DNA of 54,099 nucleotides, taken from CAZCEC01 sp964497615. Lineage in GTDB: Bacteria > Chloroflexota > Anaerolineae > Anaerolineales > UBA6663. The notes below the pieces were generated by a model. That model worked only from the letters and a program-made list of their open reading frames with translations. It did no database searches and was not told the DNA's origin. Both the position numbers and the translations under genes were made by a program. The stretch covers positions 1 to 54,099 of the forward strand of contig CAZCEC010000042.1 in NCBI GenBank assembly GCA_964497615.1, written 5' to 3'. Positions 17,142 to 25,319 of the stretch are shown here, piece after piece. How positions within the stretch are numbered: the stretch's first letter is position 1; each line of letters begins with the position of its first letter.

Positions 17142-18263
17142 GTGAAAGACAGCACCCTCTCGGGCCATGCCCATAAGAAGGACGGGATGACCGTGGTGGA
17201 CGTGGACGTGCACGCCCACGAAAGCCCGGCGGCGCTGGCGCCGTACTGCGAGATGCCGTGGCGCAAGACCCTGGAGTTCCTGGCGGCTTCGGTGCCGGCG
17301 CGCTACCTGGACATCCCCGGCTTCGCGCCCAGCATCACGACCGTGCCGCTGTTCCCGCAGGGCGGGGGCGACCGGCGCACCACGGTGACCTCGGCGGCGC
17401 AGATGCGGCAGGACCTGGACGACCTGGGGGTGGACATCGCGGTGGTCTTTCCCGATCACCTTCTGTCGCATGCGGCCATCAAGCAGGACGACTACGCGGT
17501 GGCGCTGGCGCGGGCCTATAACCGCTGGCTGGTGGAGGAGTGGCTGACGCAGGACAACGGGCTGAAGGGCGCCATCATCGCGCCGCACCACCGCCCAGAA
17601 GCGGCGGCCGAGGAGATCCGGCGCTACGCCAGCCACCCGCACGTGGTCGCGGTGTATCTGCCGACCTGCACGGTGGACCCGCTGTACGGCAACCGGCGCT
17701 ACGACCCGATGTTCGCGGCGGCGCAGGCGGCCGGGCTGCCGGTGATGTTGCACAGCGTGACCGTGGTGCACCCCAACTTCCCGTTCAACTTGCAGGGTTA
17801 TGAAACGCTGTTCGCCACGCATTTGCTGGCGCACCCGTTCTCGCTAATCGCCAATTTGGTGAGCATGATGGAGACGGGCGTGCCGGAGCGGTTCCCGGAA
17901 CTCAAGATCGCCTTCACCGAGGGCGGTATCGGCTGGGTGCCCTGGATCATGCTGCGGATGGACAAGGAATACGCCGAGCGGCGGCGGGACGTGGCGGTGC
18001 TGAAGGACCGGCCCAGCACCTATGTGCGCAAGATGTACTTCGCCACCCAGCCAATCGAGGAGCCCGAACACCTGGGCGATATGGCGACCCTGCTGACCCT
18101 GTTCGGGGGCGAGGACTCGGTGATGTTCGCCTCCGATTGGCCGCACCACGACTTTGACCATCCGAGCAAGGTCCTGCAGATCCCGGTATCGGACGAGGTG
18201 CGGCGCAAGATCATGGGGCTGAACGCGATGAAACTCTTTGGGCTGAAGGAGCCGGCCCGATGA
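17142..18263 (+). CDS. Amidohydrolase family protein (COG2159-type, TIM barrel)
   Basis: A 373-residue metal-dependent hydrolase/decarboxylase of the amidohydrolase-2 family. Metal-binding features are the DVDVHAHE strand near the N-terminus, FTEGGIGWVPW and FASDWPHHDFD near the C-terminus. The GTG start has AAGGA 8 nt upstream. The stop overlaps the Rieske gene start (ATGA), so the two form a coupled pair. COG2159 members include ACMSD-type decarboxylases of aromatic-acid degradation, and a Rieske partner would fit an oxidative aromatic pathway. The substrate is not identifiable. Confidence 0.85.
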   Translation: MKDSTLSGHAHKKDGMTVVDVDVHAHESPAALAPYCEMPWRKTLEFLAASVPARYLDIPGFAPSITTVPLFPQGGGDRRTTVTSAAQMRQDLDDLGVDIAVVFPDHLLSHAAIKQDDYAVALARAYNRWLVEEWLTQDNGLKGAIIAPHHRPEAAAEEIRRYASHPHVVAVYLPTCTVDPLYGNRRYDPMFAAAQAAGLPVMLHSVTVVHPNFPFNLQGYETLFATHLLAHPFSLIANLVSMMETGVPERFPELKIAFTEGGIGWVPWIMLRMDKEYAERRRDVAVLKDRPSTYVRKMYFATQPIEEPEHLGDMATLLTLFGGEDSVMFASDWPHHDFDHPSKVLQIPVSDEVRRKIMGLNAMKLFGLKEPAR

Positions 18264-18634
18264 CGGCCGATCGGGATCGGCGGGCCTACCTGGTGGCGAA
18301 GGTGGGCGACCTGCCCGAGGGCCAGCACATGGTGGTGGCGGTGCGCGGGCGGGAGATCGGCCTGTTCAACGTGCGCGGGCGCTACTATGCCTTGCCGAAC
18401 GCGTGCTTTCACCAGAATGGGCCGCTGTGCAAGGGCGCGGTCAGCGGCACCCTCATCGCTAACGCTGAGACGGGCTGGAAACGCACCTGGGGGCGCGAGG
18501 GCGAGATCGTGGTCTGCCCGTGGCACTCGATGGAATATGACGTGACGACCGGCCAGTGCCTGGCCTACCCCAAGCGGCGGCTGCCCACCTGGGAGGTGCG
18601 GGTGGAGGGGGACGAGATCAGCGTATTGATGTAG
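18260..18634 (+). CDS. Rieske [2Fe-2S] ferredoxin-like protein
   Basis: A 124-residue single-domain Rieske protein. The [2Fe-2S] ligands are C49-x-H51 and C86-x-x-H89 (CPWHS), matching the family pattern. A loop insertion of about 20 residues lies between the motifs. No transmembrane segment or export signal is visible, so it acts in the cytoplasm as an electron carrier. Translational coupling to the amidohydrolase suggests a common pathway; no oxygenase alpha subunit is encoded nearby. Confidence 0.88.
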   Translation: MTADRDRRAYLVAKVGDLPEGQHMVVAVRGREIGLFNVRGRYYALPNACFHQNGPLCKGAVSGTLIANAETGWKRTWGREGEIVVCPWHSMEYDVTTGQCLAYPKRRLPTWEVRVEGDEISVLM

Positions 18635-18730
18635 GGGCAGTTCGCCCTCACCCCCGATCCCCACCGTTACACTTCGTTCCGGGTGCCATGGTCTCCCGCC
18701 GGGAGAGGGGAGTCGCACGGCGGACGGGGG

Positions 18731-19594
18731 CTAGAGGCTGTTGGGGCCTGGAGGCTGGCCGAGCCGGTAGACGTGGGCCGCAGTGCCGCCCAACACCAGG
18801 TCGCGGCCGGCGGCGGAGAGGCCCTCCAGCGCCTTGACCGACTCGTTCCACACTCGGGCGTAATCCCCCTGCAAGTTGCACACCGGCCAGTCGCTGCCCC
18901 ACAGCACGCGCGCCGGGCCAAACTTCTCAATCGCAAATTCAATATAGGGCCGCAGATCGACGGCGGACCAATCGGGCGCGGCGGCGGTGTTGAGGCCCGA
19001 TATCTTGGCATACACCTGCGGGTGTTGGGCGGCGAGGGCCAACTGCTCGGCCCAGGCGCCCATCTGGCGGTCGCGGATGGGGGGCTTGGCGAGGTGGTCA
19101 ATGATGAGGGGCAGGCCGGGGACCTGCTCGGCGAGGAAGGGCACGTGCTTGAGGTGGTTGGGGTAGACGGCCACCACATCGAAGGACAGGCCAAACTCGG
19201 CCAGCAGGCGCAGGCCGTCCAGGGCGGCGGGCTGGATGATCCAGTCGGGGTCGGGCTCGTCGTGGATGAGGTGACGGACGCCGCGGAACTTGGGATGCTG
19301 TGTGTAGCGCTCCAAGGCGCGGCGGGCGAGGCCGTGATCGAGCAAGGGCACCCAGCCGACGACGGCGCCGATCCAGTCGTGCGCCTCCGCCTGGGTGAGC
19401 ATGGCGACGGTGTCGTCGGACGAGTTGGCGGCCTGGACCAGGACGGTCTGGTGGATGCCGAGGGCGCGGAGGTGGGGTTCGAGGTCGCGGGGGAAGAAGT
19501 CGGCGTTGATGGGGCCGAGGGCGGGTGTAAGCCAGGGATAGTCGGCCTTGGCGCGGTTCCAGAAGTGCTGGTGGGCGTCCACGCGGAGGGTCAT
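18731..19594 (-). CDS. Amidohydrolase-fold sugar lactonase (COG3618, L-fuconolactonase-like)
   Basis: A 287-residue TIM-barrel hydrolase of the COG3618 group, which includes L-fuconolactonase and L-rhamnonolactonase. Motifs: VDAHQHFWN at residues 4-12, LIIDHLAKPP in the middle and VLWGSDWPV near the C-terminus carrying the catalytic Asp. The ATG at 19592-19594 overlaps the stop of the aldo-keto reductase gene by 4 nt. The pair can oxidise a sugar at C1 and then open the lactone. Substrate assignment to fucose rests on context with the FucU-like gene at 24891. Confidence 0.83.
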   Translation of the reverse strand: MTLRVDAHQHFWNRAKADYPWLTPALGPINADFFPRDLEPHLRALGIHQTVLVQAANSSDDTVAMLTQAEAHDWIGAVVGWVPLLDHGLARRALERYTQHPKFRGVRHLIHDEPDPDWIIQPAALDGLRLLAEFGLSFDVVAVYPNHLKHVPFLAEQVPGLPLIIDHLAKPPIRDRQMGAWAEQLALAAQHPQVYAKISGLNTAAAPDWSAVDLRPYIEFAIEKFGPARVLWGSDWPVCNLQGDYARVWNESVKALEGLSAAGRDLVLGGTAAHVYRLGQPPGPNSL

Positions 19595-20559
19595 GGCAGT
19601 TCCTGGGTGGGGACGGGCGAGCCTTCGACCAGCAGACCTTCGGCTTGCAGGTCGGCCCACAGGGCGAGGGGGACGGGGGTGCGCCAGGCGGCCAGGTTGT
19701 CGGCCACCTCGTCCGGCGTTTCCATGCCGAGGATGAGTGACTTGACGGCGGGGTGCGCGGCGGCGAAGTGCAGGGCGGCAGTTTTGAGCGCCACGCCATG
19801 CCGCGCGCACACGCGGGCCAGGCGCTGCACCTTGGCCTGGATCACGGTTGGGGCATCTTGATAATTGTACTTGGCCTCCGGCCCGGCGCCGCGGGCGAGG
19901 ATGCCGCTGTTGAAGACGCCGCCCAGCCAAACCTGGATGCCGCGCGATTGGCACATGGATAGGAACGACAGGCTGGTCTGTTCGAGCAGGGTGTAGCGGC
20001 CAGCCAGCAGGAAGCAGTCCGGGTCGGCGTGGCGGGCAAACTGCTCCAGCATCTCCCATTGGTTCATGCCCGCGCCGATGGCCTTGATGACGCCCTGGCT
20101 TCGGAGATCGGCCAGGGCCGGGAAGGCCTCGTCCACGGCGGCGCGGTAGCTCTCGGGGTTGAGGTCGGGGTCGTGGACGAGGAGGATGTCCACGTAGTCC
20201 ACGTTCAGGCGTTTGAGGCTGTCGTCCAGGCTGCGGCGGACGCCGTCGCGGCTGTAGTCGAAGACGATGCCGTCATCCCACCGGGCGGGGGGTAGGTCTT
20301 CGACCGTCACCAACCGGCCCACCTTGGTTTCGAGCACGATCTGGTCGCGGGGCACGCCGGCCAGGGCGGCGCCCACGCGCTTCTCGCTCAGACCGGTGCC
20401 GTAGTAAGGGGCGGTGTCGATGAAGGTGAGGCCGGCGGCCAGGGCGGCCTGGATGGTGGCGCGGGCCTGGGGCTCGGAGATGGGGGTGTACATCTTGGCC
20501 AGGGGGGCGGCGCCGAGGCCGAGGCGTGGGACGGTGAGGGGGGCAGTTGGATTATTCAT
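19591..20559 (-). CDS. Aldo/keto reductase, D-threo-aldose (L-fucose) dehydrogenase-like
   Basis: A 322-residue aldo/keto reductase. The catalytic tetrad is seen as D48, Y53 (FIDTAPYYG), K79 (LETKVGR) and H129 (LLVHDPD). The sequence resembles the D-threo-aldose/L-fucose/galactose 1-dehydrogenase branch, which makes aldonolactones. It overlaps the GHMP kinase gene upstream by 8 nt and the lactonase downstream by 4 nt, so these three are one translationally coupled set. Confidence 0.83.
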   Translation of the reverse strand: MNNPTAPLTVPRLGLGAAPLAKMYTPISEPQARATIQAALAAGLTFIDTAPYYGTGLSEKRVGAALAGVPRDQIVLETKVGRLVTVEDLPPARWDDGIVFDYSRDGVRRSLDDSLKRLNVDYVDILLVHDPDLNPESYRAAVDEAFPALADLRSQGVIKAIGAGMNQWEMLEQFARHADPDCFLLAGRYTLLEQTSLSFLSMCQSRGIQVWLGGVFNSGILARGAGPEAKYNYQDAPTVIQAKVQRLARVCARHGVALKTAALHFAAAHPAVKSLILGMETPDEVADNLAAWRTPVPLALWADLQAEGLLVEGSPVPTQELP

Positions 20560-21982
20560 GGATCACCCAATGTGTGCCGAACTGTAAGGCGCCGGGGGAG
20601 GAGCCGCCGAGGAGGTGGGCGGCGCGGCCGGTCTGGGCGGCGTAGTCGCGGGCCAGGGCGGCCACGGTTTCGGCGGAGCCGCGCCGGGCGAGCACGGCCA
20701 CGGTGCCGCCGCTGCCGCCGCCGGTGATCTTGGCGCCGTACAGTCCGCGGGCGGGGCCGAGGGCGCGCACCATCTCCACCAGCCGGTCGGTGCCGTCGGA
20801 GCCGAGGCCGCAGGCGCTGTAGCTGAGGTGCGATTGATACATTAGCTCGCCCAGCAGGGCGAAGTCGTCTTCGGCCAAGATTGGCTTCTGGAGCAGGGTG
20901 CGGAAGAGCGAGACGCGATGGTGCTCGTAGATGGGGTGGGCGGCGGGCTGACGGACGGCATAGGTTCGCGCCGGGTCAATGCGCATCACGAGGTCGGTGA
21001 AACCGCCATAGCGCGCCAGGAACTCCGCGCCGGTGAGCGTCTCCGGCACGCGATCGCGGAAGCGGGCCTCCCATTCGGAGGGGGCCACGTTGGCGAGATA
21101 GCCCTGCCAGCGCGGATCGTCAATGGACACGCGGCTCTCACCCTGGGGTATAGCAGGGAGGCCAGCCAGCGCCGCCACAATGCGGTAGCCCATGAAGGCG
21201 CCCACGCGCACCGAGCCATAGTCCGCGCCGGAGATGGCATGGCGGATGCCGCTGTCGAGGCCCCACACTTCCAGCGCCTCGGGCAACTGGACGGCGGGCT
21301 GAAGCTCGGCGGGCTGGCAGAGCAGGGCCAGCAGGCCGCCCTGCACCCCGGCGGCGGCCGTCATCTGATCCATCACGCCGCAGGGCGCGCCGACGATAAG
21401 GTTCTCCACCTTCTGGCACAGCAGGGCCAAATCGCGGGCGGGCAGGGGCAGGTCCAGCAGGGCGAGGAGGGCTTGCATGGCGGCGACTTCAATCGCGGCG
21501 GAGGAACTGACGCCCTTGCCGGCGGGAACGTCCGACGCGACAAATACGTTCAGGCCGCGCGGGAAGCGCAGGCCGCGCTCGCCATGCAGGATGGTGAGCG
21601 CGCCCAGGACGTAGGCGGCCCAGTGCTCGGCGGGGCTAAGGGCGAGGCGCTGGCGCACGAGGGCATAGCCGCCCAGCAGGTCCGCTAAGGGGACGGCCAC
21701 CTGCGGCGCGCCGCCGACCTCAGCGGCATTCGCGCTGCGGACCGTGATGGCGGGCGCGTTCGTCCATTGCGCCGCGGCCCAGGTGGCGCAGGCCAGGGGC
21801 AGTTCGAGCACGAGCGCGCCGGAGTAGTCGGCGATGCCGCCCATGAGGTCGAGGCGGCCGGGGGCGCGGGCCGCAGCCAAGGGCTGGGCGGGGTCGAAGA
21901 AGGCGCCTGCGCCGTTAAGGTGCGCCAGAAAGAGGGCGGCGTCGGGCAGGTCGAAGGCGGGGGCAGTCCTAAAGCGCCACAT
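20552..21982 (-). CDS. GHMP sugar kinase, L-arabinokinase/galactokinase-like
   Basis: A 476-residue GHMP kinase. Motif 1 (ARAPGRLDLMGGIADYSG) resembles the form I recall from plant L-arabinokinases, and the phosphate loop is GKGVSSSAAIE. The C-terminal motif (AKITGGGSGGTVAVL) is intact. It would phosphorylate a sugar at C1. The family also includes galactokinase and galacturonokinase, so substrate is open. Its product would not feed the neighbouring oxidative lactonase route directly, so the operon may serve more than one sugar. Confidence 0.8.
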   Translation of the reverse strand: MWRFRTAPAFDLPDAALFLAHLNGAGAFFDPAQPLAAARAPGRLDLMGGIADYSGALVLELPLACATWAAAQWTNAPAITVRSANAAEVGGAPQVAVPLADLLGGYALVRQRLALSPAEHWAAYVLGALTILHGERGLRFPRGLNVFVASDVPAGKGVSSSAAIEVAAMQALLALLDLPLPARDLALLCQKVENLIVGAPCGVMDQMTAAAGVQGGLLALLCQPAELQPAVQLPEALEVWGLDSGIRHAISGADYGSVRVGAFMGYRIVAALAGLPAIPQGESRVSIDDPRWQGYLANVAPSEWEARFRDRVPETLTGAEFLARYGGFTDLVMRIDPARTYAVRQPAAHPIYEHHRVSLFRTLLQKPILAEDDFALLGELMYQSHLSYSACGLGSDGTDRLVEMVRALGPARGLYGAKITGGGSGGTVAVLARRGSAETVAALARDYAAQTGRAAHLLGGSSPGALQFGTHWVIHE

Positions 21983-21986
21983 GGAT

Positions 21987-23249
21987 TCAGGCTCGGACGG
22001 TGTAGTCGCCGCGGACGACCCACTTGTAGGTGGTCAACTCGGGCAGGCCCATTGGGCCACGCGCATGCAGGCGCTGGGTGCTCACGGCCACCTCCGCGCC
22101 CAGGCCCAACTGCGCGCCGTCGGTGAAGCGAGTGCTGGCGTTGACGTACACCGCCGCCGAGTCGATCTCGGCCACGAAGCGGTCGGCGTGGGCGGGCGTC
22201 TGGGTGAGGATGCCGTCGGAGTGGGCGGTGGTGTGGGTGGTGATGTGGGCCATCGCCTCGTCGAGGTCATCCACTATCTTGAGGCCGAGGATGAGGGCCA
22301 TCCATTCGGTATCGAAGTCCTGCGGGCCGGCGGGCTGGACGCTGGGGGGTGGGTTATCTCCCAGCGCGGCCAGGGCCCGCGGCTCGGCGCGGAAGGTGAC
22401 GCCCAGCGCATCCAGGTGGTCCACCAGGCGCGGCAGAAAGGCCCCGGCGACCGAGGCGTGGACCAGCACCGTGTCGAGGGCGTTGCACACCGACGGGCGC
22501 TGCACCTTCGCATTGGCGACGACGGGCAGGGCACGCTCCAGATCGGCGCTGGCGTCCACATACAGGTGGCAGATGCCCATGCCGCCGGTGATGACGGGGA
22601 TGTTGGCGTGCTCGCGGCAGAAGGCGTGCAACTGCGCGCCGCCGCGCGGGACGATGACGTCCACATAGTCTTGCAGACGCAGCAATTCGGTGACAAAGCG
22701 CCGGTCGGGGTCGTCCACGAACTGAATGGCGGCGGCGGGCAGGCCGGCGCTGAGGAGCGCGGCTCGAACCAATTCCACCAGGGCCCGGTTGGAGGCCAGG
22801 GTCTCGCTGCCGCCGCGCAGAATGGCGGCGTTGCCGGTGCGGATGGCGAGGGCGGCCGTGTCGATGGTGACGTTGGGGCGCGACTCGTAGATCACGCCCA
22901 GGACACCGATGGGCACGCGCTGGCGATGGACCCGTAGGCCGTTGGGCAGGGTACGCTCGTCGAAGCGCTCGCCGATGGGGTCGGGCAGGTTGACGATGGT
23001 GCGCAGATCGGCGGCCATACCCTGGAGCCGGGCTGGGGTCAGGGTCAGGCGGTCCACGAGCGATTCGCGCAGGCCATTGTGGACGGCGGCCTCCACATCC
23101 AGCCCATTGGCGGCCAGGAGGCTGGCTTGCTGATCAACCAGGCTGAGGGCCAGCGCATCGAGGGCGCGGCAGCGGTCGTGGTTGCTGGCGCGGGCCAGCG
23201 CGCGGGAGGCGGCGCGGGCGGCCTGTCCCATGGCATGCAGGTCGGTCAT
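21987..23249 (-). CDS. proA: Glutamate-5-semialdehyde dehydrogenase (gamma-glutamyl phosphate reductase)
   Basis: A 420-residue NADPH-dependent reductase of proline synthesis that converts gamma-glutamyl phosphate to glutamate semialdehyde. The catalytic cysteine lies in QRPSVCNALDTVLVH; VIYESRPNVTIDTAAL and RFTDGAQLGLGAEVAVSTQRLHARGPMGL are standard ProA blocks. Full length. Its start overlaps the end of proB by 4 nt, the usual proBA arrangement. Confidence 0.95.
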   Translation of the reverse strand: MTDLHAMGQAARAASRALARASNHDRCRALDALALSLVDQQASLLAANGLDVEAAVHNGLRESLVDRLTLTPARLQGMAADLRTIVNLPDPIGERFDERTLPNGLRVHRQRVPIGVLGVIYESRPNVTIDTAALAIRTGNAAILRGGSETLASNRALVELVRAALLSAGLPAAAIQFVDDPDRRFVTELLRLQDYVDVIVPRGGAQLHAFCREHANIPVITGGMGICHLYVDASADLERALPVVANAKVQRPSVCNALDTVLVHASVAGAFLPRLVDHLDALGVTFRAEPRALAALGDNPPPSVQPAGPQDFDTEWMALILGLKIVDDLDEAMAHITTHTTAHSDGILTQTPAHADRFVAEIDSAAVYVNASTRFTDGAQLGLGAEVAVSTQRLHARGPMGLPELTTYKWVVRGDYTVRA

Positions 23250-24385
23250 GGTGTCTCTTTCCGGTGCTCGCGCAGGACGAGCTGATTGCGGTGTATGACC
23301 TCGTCGCCGTAAGAGAAGCCCAGGAGGCCTTCGATGAGGGTCGAGCGTTGGCCCTGCAAACGGCTGACGTCGGCAGAGTCGTAGTTGACCAGGCCGCGGG
23401 CCACTTCGCGGCCGGCGGGATCGAGCACGGCCACCGGGTCACCGCGCTCGAAGGGGCCGCGCACGGCGGTGATGCCCACGGGCAGCAAACTGCCGCCGCC
23501 GCGCAGGGCCTCGGCGGCGCCATCATCAATCACCACGCCGGCCTGGCCGTCCCACCCGCTCCAGATGAAACGCTGGCGGCTGTCGAGGGTGGTGGTGAGG
23601 GCCGGGAAGCGGGTGCCGATGGGTTCGCCGCTGGCGGCGCGGGCGATGACGTTAGGCTCGCCGCCGTGAGCGATGATGGTGGCGGCCCCGCCGCGCCGGG
23701 CCAGGTCGGCGGCTTGGAGCTTGGTGAGCATGCCGCCAACGCCCAGCCCGCCCTCGGACCGACCGGCCGCCGACCACAAGGCGGGCGGAATCTCTGGCTC
23801 GGTCACTTCCCTCACCAACTGGGCGGAGAGGTCGCGGCGCGGGTCGCCGGTAAAGAGACCAGGCTGATCGGTGAGGAGGAGCAGCAGGTCGGCATCCACC
23901 AGGCTGGCGACCATGGCCGAGAGGTTGTCGTTGTCGCCGACGCGGATCTCCTCGGTGGCGGTGGTGTCGTTCTCGTTGACGACCGGCACCACACCCTGTT
24001 CGAGGATGGCGCTGAGAGTCATGCGGGCGTTGAGATAGCTGCGCCGCCGCGAGAAGTCGCCGCGAGTGAGCAGCACCTGGGCCACGACTTGCCCATACAG
24101 GCCAAAGAGCTGTTCGTAGAGCGCCATGAGCCGCGGCTGGCCGACGGCGGCCAGCATCTGGCGCGGCACTATTGTGGCGCTCGGGACGGCGTCCGGGCCC
24201 AGGCGCTCGCGCCCAGCCGCAATGGCCCCGGACGAGACCAGGATCACCTGGCGGCCGGCTGCGACCAACTCAGCCATCTGGCGCACCAACTCGACGATGC
24301 GCGAGGGCGCAAGGCGCGGCGTGCCGGCGGTGAGGGTGGAGGTGCCTAGCTTGACGACGAGGCGCTGATAAAGGGGAGCGGGCAT
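23246..24385 (-). CDS. proB: Glutamate 5-kinase
   Basis: A 379-residue kinase that catalyses the first step of proline synthesis. The N-terminal kinase domain begins VVKLGTSTLT and includes VSSGAIAAGRERLG, NENDTTATEEIRVGDNDNLSA and the GGMLTKLQAA motif. A C-terminal PUA domain (about 285-370) is present. The start is the ATG at 24383-24385 (MPAPLYQRLVVKLGTS); the longer frame upstream adds unrelated residues. A possible promoter is 15 nt upstream. Feedback inhibition by proline is a family property, not visible here. Confidence 0.95.
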   Translation of the reverse strand: MPAPLYQRLVVKLGTSTLTAGTPRLAPSRIVELVRQMAELVAAGRQVILVSSGAIAAGRERLGPDAVPSATIVPRQMLAAVGQPRLMALYEQLFGLYGQVVAQVLLTRGDFSRRRSYLNARMTLSAILEQGVVPVVNENDTTATEEIRVGDNDNLSAMVASLVDADLLLLLTDQPGLFTGDPRRDLSAQLVREVTEPEIPPALWSAAGRSEGGLGVGGMLTKLQAADLARRGGAATIIAHGGEPNVIARAASGEPIGTRFPALTTTLDSRQRFIWSGWDGQAGVVIDDGAAEALRGGGSLLPVGITAVRGPFERGDPVAVLDPAGREVARGLVNYDSADVSRLQGQRSTLIEGLLGFSYGDEVIHRNQLVLREHRKETP

Positions 24386-24400
24386 GGGTTCAAGGGGCGT

Positions 24401-24430
24401 ATTGTAGCCGGTGTGTTGGGAGGGGCGCAA
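24401..24430 (-). promoter_or_regulatory. Possible proB promoter
   Basis: On the minus strand TTGCGC (24425-24430), 18 bp, TACAAT (24401-24406). The -10 is good, the -35 weak. It lies 15 nt before the proB start. Confidence 0.4.
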
Positions 24431-24466
24431 TGGCGGAGAAGTGGCCGGGGCGAGAAGATTTCCCTC

Positions 24467-24495
24467 TTGACGACTAGAACTAATGTTCTTATAAT
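24467..24495 (+). promoter_or_regulatory. Near-perfect sigma-70 promoter inside repeat copy B
   Basis: TTGACG (24467-24472), 17 bp, TATAAT (24490-24495), reading into the nonamer array. The predicted transcription start coincides with the GTG at 24502. The -35 lies in TCTTGAC, a string also present in copy A's right-hand core. Confidence 0.65.
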
Positions 24496-24501
24496 CATCC
24501 C

Positions 24502-24894
24502 GTGGACCCGCCCACCACCGCCTTCCCGCACGCCTCCTACCCGACGCCCGAGCCGGGCGGCCCCAACTGGCTGATATTCCTGGCCCGGTTGGCAGCACCC
24601 GCTGCCCCCGCCTGGCCAAAACTTGACGTGAAATCAAGGCAAGCTGCCAATCCTGGCAATGCTGGCAATGCTGGCAACGCTGGCAATGCTGGCAGCGCTG
24701 GCAATGCTGGCGACGCTTGCAACGCTGGCAAGGCTGGCAATCCTGGCAATCCTGGCAACGCTGGCATTGCTGGCGACGCTTGCAGTGCTGGCAAGGCTGG
24801 CAAGGCTGGCAATCCTGGCAATACTAGCGACGCTGGCAACGCTGGCAACGCTGGCAACAGCCGGTGTGGTAAAGACTTCTCGCCACTAACTTAG
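24502..24894 (+). CDS. Possible leaderless low-complexity ORF in repeat copy B
   Basis: A 130-codon open frame starting with GTG 6 nt behind TATAAT. The first 45 or so residues are proline-rich with a short hydrophobic stretch (NWLIFLARLAAPAA). The rest is collagen-like GNAGNA repeats derived from the 9-bp array. It has no recognisable domain. Because the array unit is three codons, the open frame may be trivial. The placement at a strong promoter is the only positive argument. Confidence 0.25.
   Translation: MDPPTTAFPHASYPTPEPGGPNWLIFLARLAAPAAPAWPKLDVKSRQAANPGNAGNAGNAGNAGSAGNAGDACNAGKAGNPGNPGNAGIAGDACSAGKAGKAGNPGNTSDAGNAGNAGNSRCGKDFSPLT
24641..24863. repeat. Degenerate 9-bp tandem array, about 24 units
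   Basis: Consensus GCTGGCAAY with substitutions such as CCTGGCAAT, GCTTGCAAC and GCTGGCGAC. Same unit as the array at 51-122 but longer and more diverged. No spacer-repeat structure, so not CRISPR. Confidence 0.85.
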
Positions 24895-25316
24895 GCGCTG
24901 GCGGGGATGATGTAGCCGATGGTGAGCAGCAGGTTGGCGTACAGGCGCTGCTCGCCGGTGGCGACGACGATGGAGGTGAGCGGCTGGCGGCAAAGGTCGT
25001 AGAAGGCAAAGCGCTCCACGGGCTGGAGGTCCACACCGGGGAGCAAGCGCCGAAACTCGGCCACCACCGGGGCAGGCTGGCCGTCGTCCTGGAGCATGAA
25101 ATGGGCGGCCTCGATGGGGACGGCGTCGGCCAGGACGGCCAGCACGTCTGTGACGGAGACGAGGCCGGGGGCGAGGTTGAGGTAGATGCGGCGGGCGGCG
25201 GGGGCCGCGCCGGTGTCGTGCGGGTAGTTGGCGTCGGCCAGCAGGACGCGGCTGCCGTGGCCGGCGGTGGCCAGCGCGGCGAGCAGTTCCGGATGGATGA
25301 GGCGGTATTTGAGCAT
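24891..25316 (-). CDS. RbsD/FucU family sugar mutarotase
   Basis: A 141-residue member of the RbsD/FucU family, which interconverts sugar anomers (ribose pyranase or L-fucose mutarotase). The N-terminal signature HPELLAALATAGHGSRVLLADANYP is clear, with the catalytic His in GHG. The C-terminal FYDLCRQP segment fits FucU better than RbsD. Three bases separate it from the upstream aldolase gene. The stop codon is the first base triplet of repeat copy B's right flank. Confidence 0.87.
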   Translation of the reverse strand: MLKYRLIHPELLAALATAGHGSRVLLADANYPHDTGAAPAARRIYLNLAPGLVSVTDVLAVLADAVPIEAAHFMLQDDGQPAPVVAEFRRLLPGVDLQPVERFAFYDLCRQPLTSIVVATGEQRLYANLLLTIGYIIPASA

Positions 25317-25319
25317 GGC

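Larger units (their letters stand above)
24449..24884. repeat. Inverted-repeat element with nonamer array, copy B
   Basis: GGCGAGAAG (24449-24457) is the exact reverse complement of CTTCTCGCC (24876-24884), bounding 436 bp. Inside lie a consensus plus-strand promoter, an open frame and about 24 degenerate 9-bp repeats. The left end GCGAGAAGAT is identical to that of copy A. The right-hand core matches copy A and again runs into the stop codon of a minus-strand gene (24891-24893). This accounts for most of the 505-bp gene-free stretch 24386-24890. Confidence 0.6.

Noticed and set aside
24386..24637. Longer proB start at 24637
   Set aside because: The extension crosses the intergenic promoter and repeat element; homology begins at the ATG at 24385.
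24641..24863. CRISPR array
   Set aside because: Units are contiguous 9-mers without unique spacers, and there are no cas genes.
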